Below, piece by piece: positions 14,216 through 23,150 of a stretch of DNA of 64,000 nt. The position numbers and the translations under genes were made by a program. Numbering within the stretch: the stretch's first letter is position 1; every line of letters starts with the position of its first letter. The notes below the pieces were generated by a model. The model searched no databases. It was not told the DNA's origin and worked only from the letters and a program-made list of their open reading frames with translations. Source of the stretch: Nocardioides sediminis (GTDB taxonomy: Bacteria; Actinomycetota; Actinomycetes; Propionibacteriales; Nocardioidaceae); NCBI RefSeq assembly GCF_003047295.1, contig NZ_PZYZ01000003.1, positions 186,001 through 250,000 on the forward strand, read 5' to 3'.

Positions 14216-15784
14216 ATGAGGGTGATGGTGGTCTGGTGCCCCGACTGGTCGGTCGTCGCCGCGCTCGACGAAGCGGAGCAGTCGCCCCGCTCCCCCGCCG
14301 CCGTCCTCTCCGCCAACGTCGTCGAGGTGTGCAACGGTCCCGCCCGCTCGGAGGGCGTGCGACGCGGGCAGCGGCGCCGCGACGCCCAGGCGCGGTGCCC
14401 CGAGCTGGTGCTCCTGCCCCCAAACCCCGACCGCGACGCCCGGGCCTTCGAGCCGGTCCTGGCGATCGTCGAGGACCTGCGCCCCGGGGTGGCGGCGCTG
14501 CGCCCCGGCCTGCTCGCCGTCCGTGCGCCCGGCAGCTGGTACGGCACCGAGACCGCGGCCGCCGCGACGGTGTGCCAGGCCCTGGTCGAGGGCGGCGTCT
14601 GGGACGTCCGGATCGGTATCGCCGACGACCTCTTCACCGCCGAGCAGGCGGCCCGCACCGCGGACGTGCAGTCCTGGGTGCTCGTCGAGCCCGGGGGGTC
14701 CGCCCCGTTCCTGCGCGCCCTGCCCGTGCACGTGCTCCAGGGCGACGGGTCCCAGGGGCGTGAGCTGGTCAGCCTGCTGCAGCGTCTCGGCCTCGGCACG
14801 CTCGGCGACCTCGCCGACCTCCCGGGCGACGCCGTCGAGCACCGGCTGGGCACCTACGGCGCCGCCGTACGACGTCGGGCCCGGGGCGAGGACCGCGCCC
14901 TCTTCGCGGCGCGCACGCCGCCGCCCGAGCTCCACGCGGAGGTGTCCTTCGAGCCGCCCCTCGACTCCGTCGAGGCGATCACCTTCAGCGTGCGCACCAC
15001 CGCCGAGCGGTTCGTCACCCAGCTGGCGCACCACCAGCTCGTCGCCACCGGGGTCCGGGTCGAGGCCGAGTCCGACGGGGCCGTCTGCTCGTCCCGCGCC
15101 TGGCTGCACCCCCGCCACTTCGGCGCCCGCGACCTCGTCGACCGGGTGCACTGGCAGCTCCAGTCCGCCGACGTGGGCGGCTCGCTGCGGGCCCGCAAGC
15201 ACTCCGGCGCAGTGCGGGCGCCCATCGACCGGGTCAGGTTCGTGCCCGAGGTGGTCGAGCCCGCGGCCGCGCACGGCGAGGCGCTGTGGGGTAGCGCCTC
15301 CGACGACCTCGTCGAGCGCGGCGTGGCACGCGTCCAGGGCATGGTCGGCTTCGACGCCGTACGCCGCCCAGTGCTGCAGGGCGGTCGCAGTCCGGCCGCC
15401 CGGCAGGCGCTGGTGCCGTGGGGCGAGCGCGCCGTCGACCTGCGCCCGGTGGACCGTCCGTGGCCGGGCCGGGTGCCGGGACCCGCGCCCGTGAGGGTCT
15501 TTGCCACTCCCCCGGCCGTGGAGGTGGTCGACGACGCAGGGCGGGACGTGGGCGTCACCGACCGGGGCGTCGTCACCGGCGAGCCCCGTCGCTTCCGGCT
15601 GGGCGACGGAGTCCTCCCCTGGCAGCCGGTGACCGCGTGGGCCGGCCCCTGGCCGACGGACGAGGCGTGGTGGTCAGGCGGTGCCGGGCCGAGCGCCCGC
15701 TTCCAGGTCGTCGGCGCCGATGGCCGCGCCTGGCTCCTGCTGCGCGCGCCGGACGGCTGGTCCCTGGAGGCCGGCTATGACTGA
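14216..15784 (+). CDS. imuB: ImuB, Y-family polymerase-like mutasome adaptor
   Basis: 522-aa Y-family polymerase homologue. In characterised mycobacteria ImuB is catalytically dead and serves as the adaptor that ties DnaE2 to the sliding clamp. The sequence agrees: the N-terminal palm starts RVMVVWCPDW where active enzymes have an Asp in the DMDxFFA motif, and the second acidic motif (SxDE) reads AVRAPGSWYG. The helix-hairpin-helix LQRLGLGTLGDLADLPGD and little-finger region are kept. The start matches the family's usual MRV-hydrophobic opening. The gene sits 7 bp after imuA' and 21 bp before dnaE2, all under one SOS box. Confidence 0.9.
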   Translation: MRVMVVWCPDWSVVAALDEAEQSPRSPAAVLSANVVEVCNGPARSEGVRRGQRRRDAQARCPELVLLPPNPDRDARAFEPVLAIVEDLRPGVAALRPGLLAVRAPGSWYGTETAAAATVCQALVEGGVWDVRIGIADDLFTAEQAARTADVQSWVLVEPGGSAPFLRALPVHVLQGDGSQGRELVSLLQRLGLGTLGDLADLPGDAVEHRLGTYGAAVRRRARGEDRALFAARTPPPELHAEVSFEPPLDSVEAITFSVRTTAERFVTQLAHHQLVATGVRVEAESDGAVCSSRAWLHPRHFGARDLVDRVHWQLQSADVGGSLRARKHSGAVRAPIDRVRFVPEVVEPAAAHGEALWGSASDDLVERGVARVQGMVGFDAVRRPVLQGGRSPAARQALVPWGERAVDLRPVDRPWPGRVPGPAPVRVFATPPAVEVVDDAGRDVGVTDRGVVTGEPRRFRLGDGVLPWQPVTAWAGPWPTDEAWWSGGAGPSARFQVVGADGRAWLLLRAPDGWSLEAGYD

Positions 15785-15805
15785 CGTGGACCGGGAGGCT
15801 CGCTG

Positions 15806-18800
15806 ATGGGCTGGAACAACCCCGCCATGCACTGGAAGGAGCTCGAGCGCCGGCTCAGCGGCCTGCCGGGCGCCGACGACGCGCCGGTGTCACGGCGCAA
15901 GCGCGCCACCACGGCGGCCCGGGAGATCGAGCGTCCCGCGGCGGTCACGCCGTACGCCGAGCTGCACTGCCACAGCCACTTCAGCTTCCTCGACGGCGCC
16001 AGCTCGCCGGCCGAGCTCGTGGAGGAGGCCGTCCGGCTCGGTCTGCACGCGATTGCGATCACCGACCACGACGGCTTCTACGGCGCCCCGATGCTGGCGG
16101 AGGCCGCGGCGGCGTACGACCTGGCCACGGTCTTCGGCGCCGAGCTGTCCCTCGGCCTCACCGGCCCCCAGAACGGCGTGCCCGACCCCGAGGGCAGCCA
16201 CCTGCTGGTGCTGGCGCGTGGCGTCGAGGGCTACCACCGGCTCGCCGCGGCGATGACCGACGCCCACCTGCGCGGCGACGAGAAGGGGCGCCCGGTCTAC
16301 GACCTCGACGAGCTCGGCGAGCAGGGGCGCGGCCACTGGGTGGTGCTCACGGGCTGCCGCAAGGGAACCGTCCCGGAGGCGCTGGCCCACGGGGGCGAGC
16401 CCGCCGCGTCCGAGGCCCTCGACCGGCTGACGTCGCTGTTCGGGATCGAGCACGTCCTCGTCGAGCTCTCGCCGCGTCCCGGCTCCCACGCGACCAACGC
16501 GTCGCTCGCCCGGCTGGCCGCCGTCCACGGACTCGACGTCGTCGCCGCCGGCAACGTCCACCACGCCACCCCGCAGCGGCACCGGCTCGCCTCGGCGATG
16601 GCGGCCGTCCGCGCCCGCCGCAGCCTGGCCGAGCTCGACGGCTGGCTCGACCTGTCGGCCTCGGCCCACCTGCGCAGCGGCGCCGAGACGGCCACCGCGC
16701 TGGCGGCGTACCCCGACGACCTCGGACGCAGGGCGGTCGCCCGCAGCGTCACGCTGGCCGACGAGCTGGCCTTCGACCTGCGCAAGGCCTCGCCGGCGCT
16801 GCCCAAGCGGCAGATCCCCGAGGGCCACACGGCCGACTCGTGGCTGCGGGTCCTGGCGGAGCGCGGCTTCGCCGAGCGGTACGCCGGGGTCCCCCACGAG
16901 GCCGAGGCCCGCGAGCGCCTCGAGCACGAGCTGCGGGTCATCGCCGAGAAGGACTTCGCCGGCTACTTCGTGATCGTCCACGACATCGTCGCCTTCGCCC
17001 GGGAACGCAAGATCCTCTGCCAGGGCCGAGGCTCGGCCGCGAGCTCGGCGGTCTGCTACGCCCTCGGCATCACCGCCGTCGACGCCGTCTTCTACCGGCT
17101 GCCGTTCGAGCGGTTCATCTCCGCCCACCGCGACGAGGAGCCGGACATCGACGTCGACTTCGACTCCGACCGGCGCGAGGAGGTGATCCAGTGGGTCTAC
17201 GACACCTACGGCCGGCGCAACGCCGCCCAGGTCGCCAACGTCATCGCCTACCGGCCGCGGATGGCGGTGCGCGACGCCGCCAAGGCCCTCGGCTTCTCCC
17301 CCGGCCAGCAGGACGCCTGGTCCAAGCAGATCGACGGGTGGAAGTCCGTCGTCGCGGGCGACCAGGGCGACCCGACCGCCCACGACGTTCCCGCTCCGGT
17401 GGTCGCTCTGGCCGAGGAGCTGATGGGCGCGCCACGCCACCTCGGCATCCACTCCGGCGGGATGGTGCTCACCGAGCGGCCCATCGGCGAGGTCTGCCCC
17501 ATCGAGCGGGCGCGGATGGACCGCCGGACGGTGCTGCAGTGGGACAAGGACGCCTGCGAGTCGATGGGCCTGGTCAAGTTCGACCTGCTCGGCCTGGGCA
17601 TGCTCGGCGCGCTCGACCACATGATGCGGCTCGTCGCCGACCACCTCGGCGAGCAGTGGGACCTCGCGACCATGCCCAAGGAGGAGCCGGCGGTCTACGA
17701 CATGCTCTGTCGCGCCGACTCGATCGGGGTGTTCCAGGTCGAGAGTCGCGCCCAGATCGGCACGCTGCCCCGGCTGCGCCCGCGCGAGTTCTACGACCTC
17801 GCCATCGAGATCGCCCTCATCCGGCCGGGCCCCATCCAGGGCGGCGCCGTCCACCCCTACGTGCGACGGGCCACCGGGCAGGAGCCGGTCACGTACGACC
17901 ACCCCGAGCTCATTCCCGTGCTCGAGCGCACCAAGGGCGTGCCGCTGTTCCAGGAGCAGCTGATGGCGATGGCGGTCACCCTCGGCGACTGCAGCCGCGA
18001 CGACGCCGACCTGCTCCGCCGGGCCATGGGCTCCAAGCGCGGCGTCGAGCGGATCGAGTCGGTCAAGCAGAAGCTCTACGCCGGCATGGAGCGTCGCGGG
18101 ATCACCGGCGAGCTGGCCGACTCGATCTACGTCAAGATCCTCTCCTTCGCCAACTTCGGCTTCGCCGAGTCGCACGCGCTGTCCTTCGCGCTGCTGGTCT
18201 ACGCCTCGTCGTGGTTCAAGCTGCACTACCCGGCGGCGTTCCTGGCGGGCCTGCTGCGCAACCAGCCGATGGGGTTCTACTCCCCCCAGTCGCTGGTCGG
18301 CGACGCCCGGCGTCACGGGGTCGACGTACGCCGTCCCGACGTCACCCGGTCCGCGGCGCAGGCCGAGCTCGAGGCGGTCGTCCTCGGCCCCGTCAGGGCC
18401 ACCGGGCTCGACGGCTGCTGCCGGCCCCGCTTCGAGCGCGCCGAATGGGTGCCGGGCACCCCCGACCCCGTCCCCGCCCACCGGCGCGACGGTGCGCTCG
18501 CCGTACGGCTCGGGCTCGACTCGGTGCGCGGCATCGGCCTCGACGCCGCGCGCCGGATCGTCGTGGCCCGCGACGAGGCGCCCTTCACCGGCATCACCGA
18601 CCTGTCCCGGCGCGCCGACCTGACCTCCGCGCAGCTCGAGGCGCTGGCCACGGCGGGTGCGTTCGACGCGTGGGGGCTGGACCGCCGCGAGGCGCTCTGG
18701 ACGGCCGGCTTCGCCGAGGGCGCCGAGCACCTGCCCGGCACGACGCCGGCCCCGGCCGCGCCGGCCCTGCCCGGGATGAGCGAGCCCGAGATCACCCTGG

Positions 18801-19216
18801 CGGACCTGTGGGCCACCGGCGTCTCCCCCGAGCGACACCCGGTCGAGCACCTGCGCGACGAGCTGCGCCGCGCCGGCGTCCGCTCGGTCGCCGAGCTCGC
18901 CACCGCTGAGTCCGGCCGGCGCGTCCACGTCGGCGGGCTCGTCACGCACCGGCAGCGACCCGGCACGGCGATGGGGGTGACCTTCCTCAACCTCGAGGAC
19001 GAGACGGGCATGCTCAACGTCGTGTGCTCGGTCGGGGTGATGAAGGCGCACCGGCAGGCGGCCCGCAACCGGGTCGCGGTGGTCGTCCGGGGCCGCCTCG
19101 AGCGCAACGAGGGCGTCACCAACCTCGTCGCCGACCGGGTGGAGGGCATCGACGTCGTCGTCCCCGGCGCCGGTGCGGTGCTGCAGGCGAGGGCGTCGTC
19201 GCGGGACTTCCGGTGA
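15806..19216 (+). CDS. dnaE2: DnaE2 error-prone DNA polymerase III alpha subunit
   Basis: 1136-aa C-family polymerase that copies past lesions and drives damage-induced mutagenesis. An N-terminal PHP domain is visible (ELHCHSHFSFLDGAS, AITDHDGFYGA), followed by the palm with PDIDVDFDSDRR carrying the catalytic aspartates, fingers, the helix-hairpin-helix region (GLDSVRGIGLDAARRI) and a C-terminal OB fold (VGGLVTHRQRPGTAMGVTFLNLED). It lacks the extended C-terminal tau-binding part of the replicative DnaE1, as expected for DnaE2. The ATG follows a GGGAGG site. The last gene of the SOS operon; no terminator is obvious after it. Confidence 0.95.
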   Translation: MGWNNPAMHWKELERRLSGLPGADDAPVSRRKRATTAAREIERPAAVTPYAELHCHSHFSFLDGASSPAELVEEAVRLGLHAIAITDHDGFYGAPMLAEAAAAYDLATVFGAELSLGLTGPQNGVPDPEGSHLLVLARGVEGYHRLAAAMTDAHLRGDEKGRPVYDLDELGEQGRGHWVVLTGCRKGTVPEALAHGGEPAASEALDRLTSLFGIEHVLVELSPRPGSHATNASLARLAAVHGLDVVAAGNVHHATPQRHRLASAMAAVRARRSLAELDGWLDLSASAHLRSGAETATALAAYPDDLGRRAVARSVTLADELAFDLRKASPALPKRQIPEGHTADSWLRVLAERGFAERYAGVPHEAEARERLEHELRVIAEKDFAGYFVIVHDIVAFARERKILCQGRGSAASSAVCYALGITAVDAVFYRLPFERFISAHRDEEPDIDVDFDSDRREEVIQWVYDTYGRRNAAQVANVIAYRPRMAVRDAAKALGFSPGQQDAWSKQIDGWKSVVAGDQGDPTAHDVPAPVVALAEELMGAPRHLGIHSGGMVLTERPIGEVCPIERARMDRRTVLQWDKDACESMGLVKFDLLGLGMLGALDHMMRLVADHLGEQWDLATMPKEEPAVYDMLCRADSIGVFQVESRAQIGTLPRLRPREFYDLAIEIALIRPGPIQGGAVHPYVRRATGQEPVTYDHPELIPVLERTKGVPLFQEQLMAMAVTLGDCSRDDADLLRRAMGSKRGVERIESVKQKLYAGMERRGITGELADSIYVKILSFANFGFAESHALSFALLVYASSWFKLHYPAAFLAGLLRNQPMGFYSPQSLVGDARRHGVDVRRPDVTRSAAQAELEAVVLGPVRATGLDGCCRPRFERAEWVPGTPDPVPAHRRDGALAVRLGLDSVRGIGLDAARRIVVARDEAPFTGITDLSRRADLTSAQLEALATAGAFDAWGLDRREALWTAGFAEGAEHLPGTTPAPAAPALPGMSEPEITLADLWATGVSPERHPVEHLRDELRRAGVRSVAELATAESGRRVHVGGLVTHRQRPGTAMGVTFLNLEDETGMLNVVCSVGVMKAHRQAARNRVAVVVRGRLERNEGVTNLVADRVEGIDVVVPGAGAVLQARASSRDFR

Positions 19217-19244
19217 CCAGGTCCGAGGTGGGCACAATCGCCCC

Positions 19245-19634
19245 ATGGACCTGTCGCCCTGGGGAGTCCGCGTCACCGCGGGGACACTGCGCGAGCCGGA
19301 CGGGGTCGTGCTCGACCATCCGTGGACCGAAGAGGGCGTCGTGGCCGCCCCCGTGACCAATGGGGCGCAGGCGCTGCACCTGTCGGTCGCCCTCTGCGTG
19401 CTCAACGACACCTATCGCGAGGCGCAGGCGCTCGGCATCGAGGTCGACGGGGTGGCCGTCGAGGCCGACGGCGCCTTCGACGACGCGTGGCGCTCGACCG
19501 GGATCGTGTACGCCGTCACGATCGCCTCCCGGGCGCGGGAGGAGGACCTGGTCGGCCTGCACGCCGTGGTGGACGACGTGGCGGAGGTGCCCCGCGCCCT
19601 GCGCGCAGGCGCCCCGGTCCAGCGATGCGACTGA
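19245..19634 (+). CDS. OsmC-family protein
   Basis: 129-aa OsmC/Ohr-fold protein. Recognisable are the central helix ALHLSVALCVLNDTYREAQALGI with the family cysteine, followed by strands VDGVAVEADGAF and the C-terminal helix-strand. OsmC proteins are dimeric thiol peroxidases that reduce organic hydroperoxides using two cysteines. Here the only other cysteine is near the extreme C-terminus (RCD), so peroxidase activity is doubtful. The start at 19245 (CCCCATGGACC) is preferred to an upstream frame extension that encodes R-rich filler. It stands alone between dnaE2 and a GNAT gene, with short gaps on both sides. Confidence 0.7.
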   Translation: MDLSPWGVRVTAGTLREPDGVVLDHPWTEEGVVAAPVTNGAQALHLSVALCVLNDTYREAQALGIEVDGVAVEADGAFDDAWRSTGIVYAVTIASRAREEDLVGLHAVVDDVAEVPRALRAGAPVQRCD

Positions 19635-19679
19635 TCCGCGACCAACCCGTTCGTGCCCCACGGCAGCTAGCCTGAGCTC

Positions 19680-20228
19680 GTGCTGGCCGGTCGGTCCGTG
19701 ACTCTGCGCCAGGTCCGCGAGGTGGACCTGGATGCGCTCTGGGACGCGCACACCGACATCGGCAACCGCGGTGCGTTCTTCCCTCTGGGGGTCATGTCGC
19801 AGACCGCCTTCCGGCGCGAGTTCGCCGAGCACGGCTTCTGGCAGAAGACCGAGGGCATGCTCGTCATCCATTCCCCGGAGGGAGAGATCGCCGGTCACAT
19901 CGAGTTCTTCCGCCCGGTCTCCTACTGGGACGCCTTCGAGCTCTCCTACCAGCTCTACGCAGACCGGTACGCCGGCCGTGGGTTCGTGACCGAGGCGGTC
20001 CAGCTGCTGGTCGACTACCTGTTCGGCACGAAGAAGGAGCACCGCATCCACCTGGTCATCGTCCCGGAGAACGGCGCCTCCCGACGCATAGCCGAGAAGT
20101 GCGGCTTCGTCCTGGAGGGGACCGCGCGCGGGGCGTTCTTCAACGACGGTCGCAACCAGGACGTGCTGATGTACTCGCTGCTGCGCACCGACCCCAGGCC
20201 TTGGCACGAGGTGACCGGCCGGCAGTGA
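19680..20228 (+). CDS. GNAT-family N-acetyltransferase (RimJ/RimL type)
   Basis: 182-aa acetyltransferase that would transfer acetyl from acetyl-CoA to an amine of a protein N-terminus or small molecule. RimJ/RimL features: an opening VTLRQVREVDLDALW, a central strand EIAGHIEFF, the pyrophosphate-loop area YAGRGFVTEAVQLLVDYLF and the closing strand HRIHLVIVPENGASRRIAEKCGF. The start is a GTG at 19680, since no ATG precedes the first strand. The nearest relatives in actinobacteria are annotated as GNAT enzymes, often next to antibiotic-producing or resistance genes. Nothing in the neighbourhood fixes its substrate. Confidence 0.85.
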   Translation: MLAGRSVTLRQVREVDLDALWDAHTDIGNRGAFFPLGVMSQTAFRREFAEHGFWQKTEGMLVIHSPEGEIAGHIEFFRPVSYWDAFELSYQLYADRYAGRGFVTEAVQLLVDYLFGTKKEHRIHLVIVPENGASRRIAEKCGFVLEGTARGAFFNDGRNQDVLMYSLLRTDPRPWHEVTGRQ

Positions 20229-20355
20229 CGGTGCCTGCGGGCCCCTGACACACGGTTGGACCGGTCCGTCCGGCGGAGCCGGAGAGGACCATCGCCCCTG
20301 CTCATCGGCGTACGCATGTCGCAGGCTCAGATGACCAGATCCTCGAGGAGCGACC

Positions 20356-21414
20356 ATGGACGTGTCATCCAGGCGCAGGACGGGAGCGCTGCTCCTCTGT
20401 GGGGTGGCGGCCGTCGCGAGCGTCGCGCTGCTCCCTCAGCCCCCTGCATCGGGCGAGCCGGTGTCCATCGACCCTGCGACGCTGGCCCGGGGAGCGGATC
20501 CGGGCGTCGCCCACCTCGTGCGCGACACCATCCGGGACGGGGCCACCCGGGTCCCCGCCACGACGCGCGGCACCCACGACGCGCTGTGGAAGGTCGCCGA
20601 CGGCTACCTCGTCCGGGACTACGACGTCGGTCCGCGCAGCCTGACCCGGGTGGTGCACATCTCGCCGACCGGCGAGCGCGACGTCATCGCCCAGGCGCAC
20701 GGTCTCCTGCCGGTGGCGGTGTCGGCGAGCGGTGAGCGGGTGGCCGTCGAGCGCCGGACCGGCTTCTTCGGCCTGCGTGCGCGCATCTCGGTCTACAGCA
20801 CGAGGACCGGTCGGGCGGTCGCCCACCGCGGCGTACGGCTGGCGAACCTGGTGGCGGTCACCGACCGGCGGGTCGTGCTGGGCATCCGCGCCCGCTGGCA
20901 CCGGCCCGCGACCGTGTGGTGGAACGTCGAGCGGGACCGGCTGCGCCGCGTGCACGACCAGGCCGCCGTGGGCGCCGACGTCCCCCACGATCGCGTGGTC
21001 TTCGACCGCACCCCGGTCGCGGAGTTCTGCAACCGGGTTGCGCCGCTGTCCCGACCCGGGCGCACGCTGTGGCGCAGCTGCCGGATGTATCCGCACGCGT
21101 GGGCCCCGGACGGCGGCCACGCCGTCGCCACCCACACCTATTTCGACGCCGCCGGCACCGACCGCTGGTGGGTGGTCGACGGGACCACCGGCCAGCGCCG
21201 GGCCACGATCCACGGGCGGCTCGACTGGGAGGCCGTGTGGGAGGACGACACCCACTTCCTGACCCTCGCGCAGAACGACGCCGGCCGGGCCGCGATCATC
21301 CGGTGCGACCTGACCGGGTCGTGCGAGCGGGCCAGCAGGCTGTGGGACGTGCCCGTGCCGGCGGAGCCGTCGCTCTACTACGCCCCTCCCCCGGTGGTCC
21401 TGGCGACGCGCTGA
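20356..21414 (+). CDS. Secreted hypothetical protein, beta-propeller-like
   Basis: 352-aa protein with a clear signal peptide: RRRT, a hydrophobic core up to about residue 26 and a PPASGEP cleavage region. The rest is a string of short beta-strand pairs with repeats of the form T-R-V-V-H-I-S-x-T-G-E-R and W-W-V-V-D-G-T-T-G-Q-R, as in WD40/TolB-like propellers, and has a few paired cysteines (FCNRV, RSCRM, IRCDLTGSC). I do not recognise a named family. The ATG follows GAGGAGC. Its last 37 bp overlap, convergently, the end of the MFS gene on the other strand. A 10-bp palindrome GGACCGGTCC lies at 20258-20267 in its upstream gap. Confidence 0.7.
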   Translation: MDVSSRRRTGALLLCGVAAVASVALLPQPPASGEPVSIDPATLARGADPGVAHLVRDTIRDGATRVPATTRGTHDALWKVADGYLVRDYDVGPRSLTRVVHISPTGERDVIAQAHGLLPVAVSASGERVAVERRTGFFGLRARISVYSTRTGRAVAHRGVRLANLVAVTDRRVVLGIRARWHRPATVWWNVERDRLRRVHDQAAVGADVPHDRVVFDRTPVAEFCNRVAPLSRPGRTLWRSCRMYPHAWAPDGGHAVATHTYFDAAGTDRWWVVDGTTGQRRATIHGRLDWEAVWEDDTHFLTLAQNDAGRAAIIRCDLTGSCERASRLWDVPVPAEPSLYYAPPPVVLATR

Positions 21415-22829
21415 CCCAGCAGGGCAGTCGACAGAGCCACGAGCGCCGCGGCGGTGAACGCCGCCGATGACCCAGAGGCGTCGAGAGCGCCCCCTCCCAC
21501 CGAGACACCGACCACGATGAACGCGGCCGTCCCCAGGGCTGCGCCCACCTGCATCGCCGCCGCCGCCAGGCCGGACGCGAGGCCGGTGTGCGTCGCGGGC
21601 GCAGCGGCCGTGACGACCATCGTGGTGGGGGTGAAGCTGAGGGCGACCCCCGTGGCGACGAGCAGCAGGCCGGGGAGCACTGCGATCTCGTAGGCATCCG
21701 CCGGGGCGTGCGCCAGCCAGAGGTGTCCAACGGCGAGGACGACGAGGCCGAGGACCAGGCTGCGCGCGGGCCCCACCGCGCCGAGGACCCGCGGCAGCAC
21801 GACCAGCGAGACCACGAACCCGGCCAGCGAGGTCGGGACCATCGCGATTCCCGCCTGCTCCGGTGACATCGTGAGCACCTGCTGAAGGTGCAGGGCCACG
21901 AGGACGAAGGTGGACGCCCGCACAGATCCGCCGAGGAGCGCGAGGGCGACGCCGCTGCTCAACGCTCCCGACCGGAAGAGCCCCAGAGGGACGAGCGGGT
22001 CCACGACTCGCCGCTCCACGAGCACGAAGACCGCCACGAGCAGGACCGAGAGACCGAGCACGCCGGCCACGCGCGGAGACGTCCACGGGTGGTCGACGGC
22101 ATCGACGGCGCCGTGCACGAGGGCGATCACCGCCCCGGTGACGGCAACCGCGCCGGCCCAGTCGACCCGGCGCCGCGGGCCCGGCGCACCCTCCGCCAGG
22201 AGGTGACGGGCGAGCACCACGGCGGAGAGCGACACCGGGATGGTGACCACGAAGATCGCCCTCCAGCCCACGGTGCCTGCGAGCAGTCCGCCGGCCATCA
22301 CCCCGGTCGCGCCGCCGAGCGTGGACGCGGCGCCCCAGGCCCCCATCGCCCTGGCCCGCCCGGTCGGGAACGCCGCCAGGAGCATCGCCATGGCAGCGGG
22401 GCTGAGCGCGGCGGCGCCGACGCCCTGAACGACGCGCCCGGCGATGAGCAGCTGCTGGCTCACCGCTGTCGCTGCGACGAGGGTGCCGATGGTGAACAGC
22501 CACCCGCCAGCCGTGAAGACGCGACGGCGGCCGAAGAGGTCCGCGGCACGCCCCGTCAGCAAGAGGAGGCCGGCGAAGGCCAGGACGTAGGCGTTGACGA
22601 CCCACGTGACGCCGGCCGGGCCGAATCCGAGCTCGGACTGGATGGAGGGCAGCGCGACGTTGACGATCGACGCGTCCAGCATCACGAGGAACTGGGCGGA
22701 CACCAGCAGCACGAGGCCGAGGAGTCTCCGTCGTCCCTCCATCGGGCGAGGGCCTGAGTGGGCCGCGTCGAGGTCCTCCGCCGGGGTGGTGCGGACCTTC
22801 ATGGTGCGCAGCGCAGTGTGGGTCGTCAT
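21378..22829 (-). CDS. MFS drug exporter, DHA2 type (14 TM)
   Basis: 483-aa proton-coupled multidrug exporter of the major facilitator superfamily. Motif A (GRAADLFGRRRVF), motif C-like GGLLAGTVGWRAIF and the opening QFLVMLDASIVNVALPSI, with the Asp in TM1 used by DHA2 exporters, are all present, and fourteen hydrophobic segments can be counted. The N-terminal 30 residues are soluble and polar. The ATG at 22829 follows a GGAGAGA-like site. It is the last gene of a minus-strand run that also holds a zinc-ribbon gene, a second MFS gene, a hydrolase and a LuxR regulator. Substrate unknown. Confidence 0.9.
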   Translation of the reverse strand: MTTHTALRTMKVRTTPAEDLDAAHSGPRPMEGRRRLLGLVLLVSAQFLVMLDASIVNVALPSIQSELGFGPAGVTWVVNAYVLAFAGLLLLTGRAADLFGRRRVFTAGGWLFTIGTLVAATAVSQQLLIAGRVVQGVGAAALSPAAMAMLLAAFPTGRARAMGAWGAASTLGGATGVMAGGLLAGTVGWRAIFVVTIPVSLSAVVLARHLLAEGAPGPRRRVDWAGAVAVTGAVIALVHGAVDAVDHPWTSPRVAGVLGLSVLLVAVFVLVERRVVDPLVPLGLFRSGALSSGVALALLGGSVRASTFVLVALHLQQVLTMSPEQAGIAMVPTSLAGFVVSLVVLPRVLGAVGPARSLVLGLVVLAVGHLWLAHAPADAYEIAVLPGLLLVATGVALSFTPTTMVVTAAAPATHTGLASGLAAAAMQVGAALGTAAFIVVGVSVGGGALDASGSSAAFTAAALVALSTALLGQRVARTTGGGA

Positions 22830-22879
22830 GGCTGTCTCTCCGCCTGGTGGGTCGTGGTCGGGTTGGTCGGTGGGTGCGG

Positions 22880-23056
22880 TCAGGCGGCCAGCCGGGACAG
22901 GGACGGCCCGACGTACGTCGAGCGGGCCGTCCCGCACCGGGGGCAGTGAGCGCCACGGACGTGCTCCACGTCCTGGCCGCACCAGCAGACGTCGGGGGTC
23001 CCGCGCAGGTTGCCTCGTCCCTGCGTCGTGTCCGAGATCGTGGGGATGCTGTCCAT
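22880..23056 (-). CDS. 58-aa zinc-ribbon protein between two exporters
   Basis: Small protein with four cysteines in a C-W-C and C-P-R-C arrangement (C24, C26, C38, C41), which should bind one zinc or iron ion. There are no hydrophobic segments, so it would be cytoplasmic. The ATG at 23056 is the first with a plausible family start; an upstream in-frame ATG at 23209 falls inside the preceding MFS gene. Gaps are 94 bp to the upstream exporter and 50 bp to the downstream one, on one strand. A regulatory or metal-sensing role for the exporters is possible but unproven. Too short for homology claims. Confidence 0.6.
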   Translation of the reverse strand: MDSIPTISDTTQGRGNLRGTPDVCWCGQDVEHVRGAHCPRCGTARSTYVGPSLSRLAA

Positions 23057-23150
23057 CGCCCTCACCGCCTGTCCGTGTGGTTGTTCCGTGCTTCCACCGT
23101 CCTCCGCGTCGGCGTTGCTCGGACCGGCGCAATGGCCGGGTTCTGGGTGG

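Noticed and set aside
15890-19411. 1173-codon open frame opposite dnaE2
   Set aside because: Shadow of the DnaE2 gene; no recognisable domain or ribosome site.
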